A DNA stretch of 36,738 bases, taken from assembly GCA_902633655.1 (NCBI GenBank), contig CACPHA010000016.1:1-36738 (forward strand). Direction: 5' to 3'. Each line of letters opens with the position of its first letter. Within the stretch, counting starts at the first letter, position 1. Below the pieces are notes generated by a model. That model did not search any database, had not been told where the DNA came from, and saw nothing but the letters and a program-made list of their open reading frames with translations. The DNA is from Paracoccaceae bacterium (GTDB lineage: Bacteria > Pseudomonadota > Alphaproteobacteria > Rhodobacterales > Rhodobacteraceae). Shown here piece by piece: positions 26,227 to 34,600 of this stretch. A program made the translations under genes and the position numbers.

Positions 26227-27600
26227 ATGGATGGTACAGTACTTATTGCAGATGATGATAAAACAATTCGAACAGTGCTCACGCAGGCTCTTACCCGTGC
26301 GGGTTGTCGTGTGCATGCAACATCTAGTCTGACGACATTGATGCGTTGGGTAGGCGAAGGTAAAGGCGATGCAATTATTACAGACGTAATGATGCCGGAT
26401 GGAAACGGACTTGAGATGCTTCCTAAAATATCTTTGGACCGTCCAGAATTACCGGTGATTATAATTTCTGCCCAAAACACTATTATGACTGCAATAAAGG
26501 CGTCAGAAGCAAATGCCTTTGATTATTTTTCAAAGCCCTTTGATCTCCCCGATCTGATGAAAAGGTGTTCCAAAGCATTAGAGCACAGAAAGTCGCGGGC
26601 GCGCAAAGTTTCTGACGTGGTTTCTGAGGAAATTGATCAAAACAACCTCCCTCTAATTGGTACAACACCAATTATGCAAAATCTTTATCAGCTGCTCGCA
26701 AAGCTAATGAACGCAGATTTACCGATTTTAATACATGGTGAGTCTGGCACAGGTAAAACCCTTATTGCAAAAGTGTTGCATAACTATTCAGATCGAAGAA
26801 ATTTTCCCCTTGTGACGGTATCCGAGATGGATTTAGCTGAAATAGGAGCATCAGCAAAAATCCAAGCGCGTGCAAAAGGTGGAACTATCCTTTTTGATCA
26901 GGTAGGGGATTTTAAAGACGAATGTCAGTCTCGAATCGTTCGGATGATTGATAACCCTCTTGAGCCTTTTCCACGGTTTATAGCTACAATGCAAGAAGAT
27001 GCCCACGAGGCTGTAGAAAAAGGATCTATTCGCCAGGATTTGTATTATCGGCTTGGTGGCGCGATGGTTCAGGTGCCGAGCTTACGCGAAAGAGTGGAAG
27101 ATATTTTATTGCTTTGCGAACACTTTCTAAATAAAGGCGAAAAGGATGGTGCCTTTCAAAAAATACTGAGTGAAGAAGCTAGCGAGCTTTTTCGGAACTA
27201 CAGCTGGCCAGGTAACGTTCGCCAACTAGAAAATATTATAAAAAGGTTGGGTCTTACTGCACGAAGTCAATGTATTACACTTGCGGAAGTTGAACAGGTT
27301 TTTAACAATCAACCGGCAATGAATTTAGCTCATCAAAAAGGGTCAACAGATAAGTTGACATCAGATGTCGAACGACATTTGCGTAGATATTTTGATTTGC
27401 ATGGCAATATTTTACCCCCACCAGGCCTTTACAATCGCATTCTTCGGGAAATGGAAAAACCGTTACTCGACATTGCACTGGAAGCGACCGGTGGTAATCA
27501 GGCAAAATGCGCTGATCTCCTTGGAATAAATCGAAATACTTTGCGCAAAAAAATAAGTGAGCTTGACATTAAGGTCACACGTCGAAGAAAACTTATGTAA
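26227..27600 (+). CDS. ntrC: Nitrogen regulation response regulator NtrC, GAFTGA-less variant
   Basis: 457 residues: receiver (1-120, phospho-acceptor D53, K103), AAA+ (about 145-350) and Fis-type HTH (about 415-446). Walker A is G-E-S-G-T-G-K-T (171-178) and the R-finger region 'L-R-E-R' at 287. The sequence jumps from '[10 protein letters not shown]' to '[10 protein letters not shown]': about 18 residues are missing compared with E. coli NtrC, including the GAFTGA loop that contacts sigma-54. Walker B has D-Q (224-225) in place of D-E, and the sensor I strand region is shortened too. Rhodobacter capsulatus NtrC also lacks GAFTGA and works with sigma-70 RNA polymerase, so the same may hold here (inference). 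I choose ATG 26227 (AAGGA 9 nt upstream); GTG 26221 is an alternative. Confidence 0.92.
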   Translation: MDGTVLIADDDKTIRTVLTQALTRAGCRVHATSSLTTLMRWVGEGKGDAIITDVMMPDGNGLEMLPKISLDRPELPVIIISAQNTIMTAIKASEANAFDYFSKPFDLPDLMKRCSKALEHRKSRARKVSDVVSEEIDQNNLPLIGTTPIMQNLYQLLAKLMNADLPILIHGESGTGKTLIAKVLHNYSDRRNFPLVTVSEMDLAEIGASAKIQARAKGGTILFDQVGDFKDECQSRIVRMIDNPLEPFPRFIATMQEDAHEAVEKGSIRQDLYYRLGGAMVQVPSLRERVEDILLLCEHFLNKGEKDGAFQKILSEEASELFRNYSWPGNVRQLENIIKRLGLTARSQCITLAEVEQVFNNQPAMNLAHQKGSTDKLTSDVERHLRRYFDLHGNILPPPGLYNRILREMEKPLLDIALEATGGNQAKCADLLGINRNTLRKKISELDIKVTRRRKLM

Positions 27601-27662
27601 CAATGCAACATTTTAAGTTACTCTAGTTTTTATTTAAGCTTCTTTTTTGGAGGCCAATGTTG

Positions 27663-29909
27663 ATGGCGCGTTCTCGGTTAAGCCTCGCTCAATTAAGTAG
27701 GTTGAGATTCCAGCGTCGTTTAGTGAATATTATTAATATCGGTCTTATTTGCCTCGCTCCCATACTTGCATTGGGTACTTACCTTGCTCTGGGGCCAGTA
27801 GATAGGGGGCGTGATTCAAATTTGTTAAGGGTTATTTTATTATGTGATCTTGTTTATCTTTTAGCTTTGACTGCAATGGTCATGCAAAAAGTTATGCATA
27901 TTGTAACAATGAGGCGACAGGGTTCAGCAGGTTCACAATTACATCTTAGACTGACTGGGGTCTTCTCGGCTATGTCGCTTTTACCTACTGCAACGGTTGC
28001 CGTTTTTGCGGTTCTTTCGATAAATATGGGCTTTGAAACTTGGTTCTCCGATCGAGTCCAAGGTGTAATTGCAGACTCTTTAGAGGCAGCACAAGCTTAT
28101 GAACAAGAACAGGTGAGAGCTTTAAAAGAAGATGTCGAAGGGCTGGCTGAAGATCTTGAAACTTACAAACGTTCTTCTAGCGCCACAGGACAACAACTTC
28201 GGAGGCGTTTAAGCCAGTCCCAACAGAGTATTCAGCGAGGGCTCAAGGAAGCTTTTATCATCCATGCCTCAGGTGAATTATTTTTACGAGGCAATCGATC
28301 TTATTTTTTTGATTATGAAAAACCTGACTCCACCGCAATCGAAGCAGCTCTTAAATCCACTGTGATCATTCCTGATATTGAAAATAATGAATTGAGAGCG
28401 ATGACTTATCTGGATGGCTTTGGAGATAGGTTCTTACTTGTTTCACGTAGTATTGATGGCAAGCTCTTTGCCCTATTGGACGAGACACAGGCGGCCGGCA
28501 AATTCTATCAACAACTTGAGTCACAAAGAGGCGCCTCGCTTGCTCGATTTGGGGTTATATATCTCATTTTTGCGGTACTTTTAATTGCAGCGTCCGTTTT
28601 TGCAGCACTTTTCTTTGCCGAAAGGTTGTCTCGACCAATCGGGAGACTTGCAGGCGCTGCCCAAAAAGTTGGTGATGGAGCTTTGGACACGCAAGTTATT
28701 GAAGAATCTGGAAATGATGAGATCAGCCAGCTCTCTAGATATTTTAATAGAATGACACAGCAAATTAAAATCCAAAGAGATACTCTACTAGAAAATACTG
28801 AGCAAATCGAACTTAGGCGACGCATGTTTGACTCTGTATTGAGCTCCGTTACTTCAGGCCTGTTAGGTCTTGATGCAGATGGAAATGTATCGTTTGTAAA
28901 TAAATCTGCTGAAAGGCTTCTGGGCGGAGAAGAAATTCTTGAAAATACGAATTTATCGGTCGCTGTCCCAGAATTTTTTCCCCTATTTGAACGCCTTACG
29001 AAAACGAATACTGAAAGCCTACAAGAAGAACTTAAAATGGCACGCGCTGGTCGACTGGAAAATTTATTGGTTAGAGTTTCTAGACGCCGAAATGAGCAAC
29101 TTTTGCTTGAAGGGTATGTTATAGCTTTTGATGACGTTACAGATTTAGTTTCAGCGCAGCGTTCAGCGGCATGGGGGGATATCGCACGACGTATAGCTCA
29201 CGAAATTAAAAATCCTCTTACTCCAATCCAACTATCGGCAGAAAGGATAAGGCGAAAGTTCTCTCCTAAACTGGGCAATGATAGCGATGAATTAGAAAGA
29301 ATGACCAATGTCATCGTACGTCAGACCGGAGATCTTAGACTGATAATTGATGAGTTTTCGAAGTTCGCCCGGCTACCACAGCCAAAAAAATCTGATGAAG
29401 ACTTGGTATCAGTCATCAATTCTGTTATTTTACTGCAAGAAAGTGGGCAGCCAGACATCCGTTTTGTCAAGCATCTCCCAGACTTTCCATTAGTCTTACA
29501 ATTTGATCGTACGTTGATTTCCCAAGCACTTATAAATCTTATGAAAAACTCAGGAGAAGCTATCGAGACAAGAATAAAAAAAATGGGAGTTAAAATCCAG
29601 GGCGAAATTCATATTAAGCTTGAAAAAGAAAAAACTAACGTCCTTATTGCAATAGAAGATAATGGAATAGGGCTCCCAGAGGACCGTGTACGACTTTTTG
29701 AACCGTACGTTACGACTCGTGATAAAGGCACAGGCCTGGGCTTGGCAATTGTTAAGAAAATTATCGAAGAACACGGTGGCAATCTTTTAATGGAAGACGC
29801 CCCTGTCTTTGAGACCGCACCATTTTATGGAGCTCGGGTAGTCATTGAGTTACCACAAATTTACAATGATCAAAAACACAGCACCAAGGGAAACAAGCCA
29901 GATGAGTGA
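27663..29909 (+). CDS. ntrY: Nitrogen/redox sensor kinase NtrY
   Basis: A membrane histidine kinase of about 748 residues. Three or four N-terminal TM helices (about 28-48, 60-80, 100-122 and 300-323) enclose a long periplasmic sensor region. Then HAMP ('R-L-S-R-P-I-G-R-L-A-G-A-A'), PAS ('L-S-S-V-T-S-G-L-L-G-L-D-A-D-G'), phospho-acceptor His near residue 513 in 'R-I-A-H-E-I-K-N-P-L-T-P', N-box 'L-I-N-L-M-K-N-S-G-E-A' and G-box 'G-T-G-L-G-L-A-I'. It works with NtrX in nitrogen, redox and envelope control in alphaproteobacteria. GGAGG at 27649-27653 is 9 nt before ATG 27663 and only 3 nt before ATG 27657, so I favour 27663. The end overlaps ntrX by 8 nt. Confidence 0.93.
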   Translation: MARSRLSLAQLSRLRFQRRLVNIINIGLICLAPILALGTYLALGPVDRGRDSNLLRVILLCDLVYLLALTAMVMQKVMHIVTMRRQGSAGSQLHLRLTGVFSAMSLLPTATVAVFAVLSINMGFETWFSDRVQGVIADSLEAAQAYEQEQVRALKEDVEGLAEDLETYKRSSSATGQQLRRRLSQSQQSIQRGLKEAFIIHASGELFLRGNRSYFFDYEKPDSTAIEAALKSTVIIPDIENNELRAMTYLDGFGDRFLLVSRSIDGKLFALLDETQAAGKFYQQLESQRGASLARFGVIYLIFAVLLIAASVFAALFFAERLSRPIGRLAGAAQKVGDGALDTQVIEESGNDEISQLSRYFNRMTQQIKIQRDTLLENTEQIELRRRMFDSVLSSVTSGLLGLDADGNVSFVNKSAERLLGGEEILENTNLSVAVPEFFPLFERLTKTNTESLQEELKMARAGRLENLLVRVSRRRNEQLLLEGYVIAFDDVTDLVSAQRSAAWGDIARRIAHEIKNPLTPIQLSAERIRRKFSPKLGNDSDELERMTNVIVRQTGDLRLIIDEFSKFARLPQPKKSDEDLVSVINSVILLQESGQPDIRFVKHLPDFPLVLQFDRTLISQALINLMKNSGEAIETRIKKMGVKIQGEIHIKLEKEKTNVLIAIEDNGIGLPEDRVRLFEPYVTTRDKGTGLGLAIVKKIIEEHGGNLLMEDAPVFETAPFYGARVVIELPQIYNDQKHSTKGNKPDE

Positions 29910-31281
29910 TATTCTTATCGTAGATGATGAGCGCGATATTCGAGAACTCATAGCTGATATTCTGGAAGATGAGGGGTTTGTTACCCGCAAGACTGGTACG
30001 GCTGACGACTGTATGCGTGAAGTTGCAGAAACGCCACCTGATCTTCTCATCCTTGATATTTGGCTTAAAGATAGCGATATGGACGGTATAGATATTCTGA
30101 AACGTGTAAAATTAAATTATCCGAATATTCCGGTCGTCATTATTTCGGGCCACGGAAATATTGAAATTGCGGTAGCTGCAATAAAACAAGGTGCATATGA
30201 TTTTATTGAAAAACCATTTAATATTGATCAGCTACTGGTTGTTATTAAGCGGGCAATGGAAACGTCTCGCTTAAGGCGTGAAAATAAATCTCTACGACAG
30301 AAAGACTGTACATCTTCGAAAATGTTGGGCGAGTCACCATCCTTTAGAACTTTAGTTTCCAAGTTAGATAAAGTCACTAAATCTAATGGTCGAGTAATGC
30401 TTACCGGGCCGTCTGGATCGGGCAAAGAAATGGCGGCGCGTTATATTCATGCTCACTCTGATAGATCAAAATCACCTTTTGTTGTAGTCAATTGTGCCGT
30501 AATTGAGTCAGATCGCATGGAAGCCGTTTTATTTGGAACAGAGGGCGCTGACAAATCAAAATCTTTCGGTCTGTTAGAAATGGCTAATGGCGGCACAATT
30601 TATTTTGATGAAGTGGCCGATATGCCGAGTGTAACCCAGTCCAAAATCTTACGTGTTTTGGTAGACCAAAGATTTACAAGACTGGGTGGGGTAGATAGCC
30701 TAAAAGTTGATTTTCGAGTTATATCGTCAACCAGTCAGGATTTGCATAGCGCTATAAAGCAACGGCTATTTAGGGAAGAGCTTTTTCATAGATTGAATGT
30801 GGTTCCCATTAGCGTACCGTCTCTCGAAGATAGGAGTGAGGACATACCAGTCATCGCTCAGTACTTTTTGAAATTTTTTCACAATACGCAAGGACATGCC
30901 TTACGAGAACTTGATGAAGAGGCAGCTAGCCTACTGCAAACAATGGCATGGCCGGGAAATATACGTCAGCTTGGTAATATTATTGAACGGATTCTCATTC
31001 TAAGCGATAGTACCGGGCCTATTAAAGCGGTTGATATACCTAAAGATTCACCGGAAACCTCAAACGGGCCCAAAACCAACGTAATTAATCCCTCTCTCGC
31101 AATGTTGCCACTAAGGCAAGCCCGTGAAGCTTTTGAACGTGAATATCTGATGACGCAGATAAGACGTTTTTCAGGAAATATTAGTAAGACCGCGAATTTT
31201 GTGGGTATGGAGAGAAGCGCGTTGCATCGAAAATTGAAGTCCCTTGGTGTGGTTAATTCTGGAAAGCTCATAAGTGACTAA
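29902..31281 (+). CDS. ntrX: Response regulator NtrX
   Basis: 459 residues: receiver (1-120; D52, K104), AAA+ domain with Walker A G-P-S-G-S-G-K-E (169-176) and Walker B 'I-Y-F-D-E-V-A-D' (233-240), and C-terminal Fis-type HTH (about 424-447). The GAFTGA loop is replaced by 'L-F-G-T-E-G-A-D-K-S-K', which is common in alphaproteobacterial NtrX, so sigma-54 contact is not expected. Walker B is intact, unlike NtrC in this window. The frame is open to 29845, but ATG 29902 begins exactly at the receiver strand 'D-I-L-I-V-D-D-E' and overlaps the ntrY stop (ATGAGTGA), with AAGGGA upstream. Confidence 0.93.
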   Translation: MSDILIVDDERDIRELIADILEDEGFVTRKTGTADDCMREVAETPPDLLILDIWLKDSDMDGIDILKRVKLNYPNIPVVIISGHGNIEIAVAAIKQGAYDFIEKPFNIDQLLVVIKRAMETSRLRRENKSLRQKDCTSSKMLGESPSFRTLVSKLDKVTKSNGRVMLTGPSGSGKEMAARYIHAHSDRSKSPFVVVNCAVIESDRMEAVLFGTEGADKSKSFGLLEMANGGTIYFDEVADMPSVTQSKILRVLVDQRFTRLGGVDSLKVDFRVISSTSQDLHSAIKQRLFREELFHRLNVVPISVPSLEDRSEDIPVIAQYFLKFFHNTQGHALRELDEEAASLLQTMAWPGNIRQLGNIIERILILSDSTGPIKAVDIPKDSPETSNGPKTNVINPSLAMLPLRQAREAFEREYLMTQIRRFSGNISKTANFVGMERSALHRKLKSLGVVNSGKLISD

Positions 31282-31287
31282 AGTCAC
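31274..31287. repeat. Perfect inverted repeat over the ntrX stop codon
   Basis: GTGACT (31274-31279) and AGTCAC (31282-31287) with AA between; the ntrX TAA lies in it. No T-run follows. It is 86 nt before trkA and might be a protein site or an RNA hairpin. Confidence 0.35.
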
Positions 31288-31372
31288 GATGTTTCAGAAA
31301 TCAACAATTGACCAGAAGACGTGCTTCTGCCATTCAACACTGCGAGTTGGTGCCTGATCCCGAGGTAATGCC

Positions 31373-32749
31373 ATGAAGATAATTGTTTGCGGCGCAGGTC
31401 AAGTCGGCTGGCAGATTGCACGTCATCTTTCTGGTGAAAGAAATGATGTTACAATCGTTGACAGTAACGCTGATCTTGTTCGGCGGGCGACAGAAATACT
31501 TGATGTCCAGGGCTTGGCCGGCTTTGCTTCATATCCAGACGTGCTTGATAAAGCAGGTGCACGGGATGCTGATATGATCATCGCGGCGACATATTCTGAC
31601 GAAGTCAATATGGTTACCTGTCAGGTTGCACATTCAGTATTTGATATTCCGCGCAAAGTAGCTAGACTTAGGAGCCAGTCCTACCTTGACGCTATTTATT
31701 CTGATCTCTATCGGCGGGACCACATGCCCATTGATGTTGTGATTAGCCCAGAAAGAGAAGTTGCCGCTGCCGCGTTAAAACGGCTTTCCGCCGCCACAGC
31801 TTTTGACACAGAAACGTTTTTAGATTCTAAGGCGCAATTACTTGGGTTAAGAATCGATGAAAATTGTCCAGTTACCAACACTCCATTACGTCAATTAACT
31901 GATCTTTTTTCATCTCTCAGAATTCTTGTGGTGGGAATTAGACGAAAGGCTGTTCTTTTCGCGCCTGAACCGGGTGACCAACTTTTCGTGCATGATGAAG
32001 TTTATGTTATGTGTCACGTAGACGATAGTAATAGAGCCTTGGAAGTTTTTGGAAAGTCACAAGGTAAACAGGACCGTGTGGTGCTTATCGGTGCAGGTCA
32101 TGTTGGACTTTCGATTGCCAAATCTTTAGAGTTAAAAACAAATCGCATCCGCGCTAAAATAATTGAGAAAAATCGCCAAATCGCTGAGGTAGCTGCGAAC
32201 GAGTTAGAGAAAACCATTGTTTTAAATGGCGATGGTTTGGATACTCGCTTGCTGGAAGAAGCCAATATTTCTAAATCGGATGTGATTCTGGCTGTAACTG
32301 ACGATGATAAGACAAACATGTTAGCTGCAGTCCGCGCAAAGACACTAGGTTGCACACGTTCGGTTGTTCTAGTCAACGACCCCAGTCTTGTGCCGCTGAT
32401 AGGAGCTATAGGTATCGATGCTTACATAAACCCCCGGGCCACAACGGTGAGTTCGATTCTCCGCCACATCAGACATGGAAGAGTAAGAGGCGTCTATTCG
32501 ATTGGAGATGCAGAAGCGGAAATTATGGAAGCTCAAGTGCTGTCCACCTCGCCGATAAGCGGCCAAAAGATACGTGACATCGACTTTCCAGAAGGAGTTC
32601 TTGTCGGTGCCGTTTTAAAAGGTGAGAAATTAGAAATGCCAACTGGTTCTACGCGAATAGACGAAGGCGATGTTATCGCATTATTTGTTCTGTCAAAAGA
32701 TGTTCCTGAAGTTGAACGGCTTTTGCAAGTTTCAATTGATTTCTTTTAA
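31373..32749 (+). CDS. trkA: Trk system potassium uptake protein TrkA
   Basis: A 458-residue cytoplasmic NAD-binding regulator of the TrkH channel. It has two RCK units: the first begins 'I-I-V-C-G-A-G-Q-V-G-W' (Rossmann GxGxxG) and the second 'V-V-L-I-G-A-G-H-V-G-L-S' near residue 240. Each ends with a TrkA-C lobe ('P-I-S-G-Q-K-I-R-D-I-D-F-P' in the second). GAGG 9 nt before ATG 31373. The gene follows ntrX and precedes trkH, the usual alphaproteobacterial order. Confidence 0.95.
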   Translation: MKIIVCGAGQVGWQIARHLSGERNDVTIVDSNADLVRRATEILDVQGLAGFASYPDVLDKAGARDADMIIAATYSDEVNMVTCQVAHSVFDIPRKVARLRSQSYLDAIYSDLYRRDHMPIDVVISPEREVAAAALKRLSAATAFDTETFLDSKAQLLGLRIDENCPVTNTPLRQLTDLFSSLRILVVGIRRKAVLFAPEPGDQLFVHDEVYVMCHVDDSNRALEVFGKSQGKQDRVVLIGAGHVGLSIAKSLELKTNRIRAKIIEKNRQIAEVAANELEKTIVLNGDGLDTRLLEEANISKSDVILAVTDDDKTNMLAAVRAKTLGCTRSVVLVNDPSLVPLIGAIGIDAYINPRATTVSSILRHIRHGRVRGVYSIGDAEAEIMEAQVLSTSPISGQKIRDIDFPEGVLVGAVLKGEKLEMPTGSTRIDEGDVIALFVLSKDVPEVERLLQVSIDFF

Positions 32750-32756
32750 ATCGAAA

Positions 32757-34259
32757 ATGTGGTTTCGGCTTTCACATTTACCGTTTTTCTTTCAACTTTT
32801 CAGTGTAGCAGCTTTATCGATGTTTCTCCCAAGTGCCCACGCCTTGACACTTGAAAACTATGCTGAAGCGCGGTCATTCTTCTACACCGGGATTCTAGGT
32901 CTTTTCCTATTGTTGATGATCGCATTAGCCACTTCGAATAGGACGCTCGAAGAATCGGGCATCCAACAACTTACCTCTCTGGCTTTGGGATTTTTAATGC
33001 TTCCTGTATATTTAGCCATACCCGAACACGATATAATTAGCACAACCGATTTTATTAATGCATATTTAGATATGGTTAGTGCCCTGACAACTACCGGCTT
33101 TGTAGTGTTTCAGCCAGAAATATTATCTGACACGATTCATCTTTGGCGAGCCGTTGTTGCCTGGATGGGCGGAGCACTTATTTGGCTAGTTGCTGTTGCA
33201 ATACTTGCCCCGATGAACCTTGGCGGATTCGAAGTTGCAAGTGGTAGCCCAATACATCAAACTCACTACCTTACTTCTAAAGAACGGCAGCATTTTTTAC
33301 ATAGAAATTTCTCTGCTCTTTTTCCTTTATACTTAAGTCTTACAGGTTTGCTTTGGTTTGCTTTAGCCCTATCGGGCTTACCGGGTTTCGATAGCTTGAT
33401 TTTTGCTATGTCAATTTTATCTACCAGCGGAATAACGGCAGTAGAAAACTTGTCTGACTTTAATGGCAATTGGACCGCTGAAGTTGTAATTTTTATTTTT
33501 TTTATTTTTGCCATTACTAGAGGCATTGTCTCGCGCGAGCGATCAATAACAGGCTCGGGCCGTTTTTCAACCAGCACTGAACTGTCCATTGCGTCGGTTG
33601 TCATAATATCGGTCACGGTACTTTTGACAATTGGGCAGATTTTACAGCAAATAGGCTCTCAGAAAGATGTGTTTTGCCTTGCTACAATAAAAATGATTTG
33701 GGCAAATATTTTTACCGTAACGTCATTTTTGACAACTAATGGCTGGCAGTCTGGCTTTTGGGAGGCATCTCAAACGTGGTCTGAATTTGCAGCGCCCAGC
33801 TCATTATTCCTCGGGTTGGCTTTAATTGGTGGCGGAATCGCAACGACTGCGGGTGGGGTAAAACTTTTGAGGGTTTATGCACTTTATTCAAATGCTGTTC
33901 ATGAAATGGATAGGCTAATACACCCTTCTTCAATAGGGCACTCGAACAACATTTATCAGAATGAATTAAGGGCAAAAGCCTTCATTGCTTGGATTTTTTT
34001 CATGCTCTTTGTCATTGGTCTAGCAATAATAACATTATCCCTTACTGCTTTTGGTTTCAATTTTGAAATGGCTGTAATTGCTTCAGTTAGTGCACTTAGT
34101 ACGACTGGCCCTTTGTTTGGTTTTATATTGGGAGCACCAATCGATTTTGAAACTTTGAGTTCAGGAGCAAAAATGACGTTGGCTTTAGCAATGGTACTTG
34201 GAAGGCTTGAAATACTTGTCCTTCTTGCACTCTTCACATCAGAAACGTGGCGCGGTTGA
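32757..34259 (+). CDS. trkH: Trk system potassium uptake protein TrkH
   Basis: A 500-residue inner membrane K+ channel/transporter subunit. The four pore-loop repeats with the filter glycines are visible: 'A-L-T-T-T-G-F', 'I-L-S-T-S-G-I', 'F-L-T-T-N-G-W' and 'A-L-S-T-T-G-P'. The N-terminal 27 residues look like a cleavable signal ('F-L-P-S-A-H-A'), which is unusual since the first TM of TrkH normally serves as anchor; it could also be just TM1. The frame is open to 32670 inside trkA, but ATG 32757, 7 nt after the trkA stop, gives a normal length. No strong SD. Works with TrkA upstream. Confidence 0.93.
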   Translation: MWFRLSHLPFFFQLFSVAALSMFLPSAHALTLENYAEARSFFYTGILGLFLLLMIALATSNRTLEESGIQQLTSLALGFLMLPVYLAIPEHDIISTTDFINAYLDMVSALTTTGFVVFQPEILSDTIHLWRAVVAWMGGALIWLVAVAILAPMNLGGFEVASGSPIHQTHYLTSKERQHFLHRNFSALFPLYLSLTGLLWFALALSGLPGFDSLIFAMSILSTSGITAVENLSDFNGNWTAEVVIFIFFIFAITRGIVSRERSITGSGRFSTSTELSIASVVIISVTVLLTIGQILQQIGSQKDVFCLATIKMIWANIFTVTSFLTTNGWQSGFWEASQTWSEFAAPSSLFLGLALIGGGIATTAGGVKLLRVYALYSNAVHEMDRLIHPSSIGHSNNIYQNELRAKAFIAWIFFMLFVIGLAIITLSLTAFGFNFEMAVIASVSALSTTGPLFGFILGAPIDFETLSSGAKMTLALAMVLGRLEILVLLALFTSETWRG

Positions 34260-34324
34260 TTAGGGTATAGACGCTCGCACCTAGTTGTGATTGTATAACC
34301 CGATAAGAATTGTATCCAATAAAA

Positions 34325-34338
34325 TAACCAGGTGGTTA
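34325..34338. repeat. Palindrome upstream of hfq
   Basis: TAACCA (34325-34330) GG TGGTTA (34333-34338), a perfect 6-bp inverted repeat 22 nt before the hfq ATG. It could be an operator or a small RNA stem close to the start. Nothing known to me matches it. Confidence 0.35.
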
Positions 34339-34360
34339 GAACAATAAAAGGTAATAAAAA

Positions 34361-34600
34361 ATGGCTTCTGATCGTCAGAACTTGCAAGATGCATTTTTAA
34401 ATCATGTTAGAAAAGCAAAAGTACCTGTAACGGTTTTTTTAATTAATGGGGTTAAACTTCAGGGTGTGATCACTTGGTTTGATAATTTCTGTATTCTATT
34501 GCGCCGAGACGGCCAGTCGCAATTAGTTTATAAACACGCAATATCTACCATTATGCCATCACAAAATATTACATTATATGAAGGCGAAGAAGGCGGTTGA
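34361..34600 (+). CDS. hfq: RNA chaperone Hfq
   Basis: A 79-residue Sm-like protein that forms a hexamer and helps small RNAs pair with mRNA. Sm1 is '[19 protein letters not shown]', with proximal-face residues 'N-L-Q-D-A-F-L' before it; Sm2 '[10 protein letters not shown]' carries the Y-K-H motif. The C-terminal tail is short, as usual in alphaproteobacteria. RBS AAGG 9 nt before ATG. The stop overlaps the hflX TTG start (TTGA). Confidence 0.97.
   Translation: MASDRQNLQDAFLNHVRKAKVPVTVFLINGVKLQGVITWFDNFCILLRRDGQSQLVYKHAISTIMPSQNITLYEGEEGG

Noticed and set aside
29845-29901. Earlier ATG for ntrX within ntrY
   Set aside because: The added residues precede the first receiver strand and are simply ntrY in another frame; ATG 29902 has better context.
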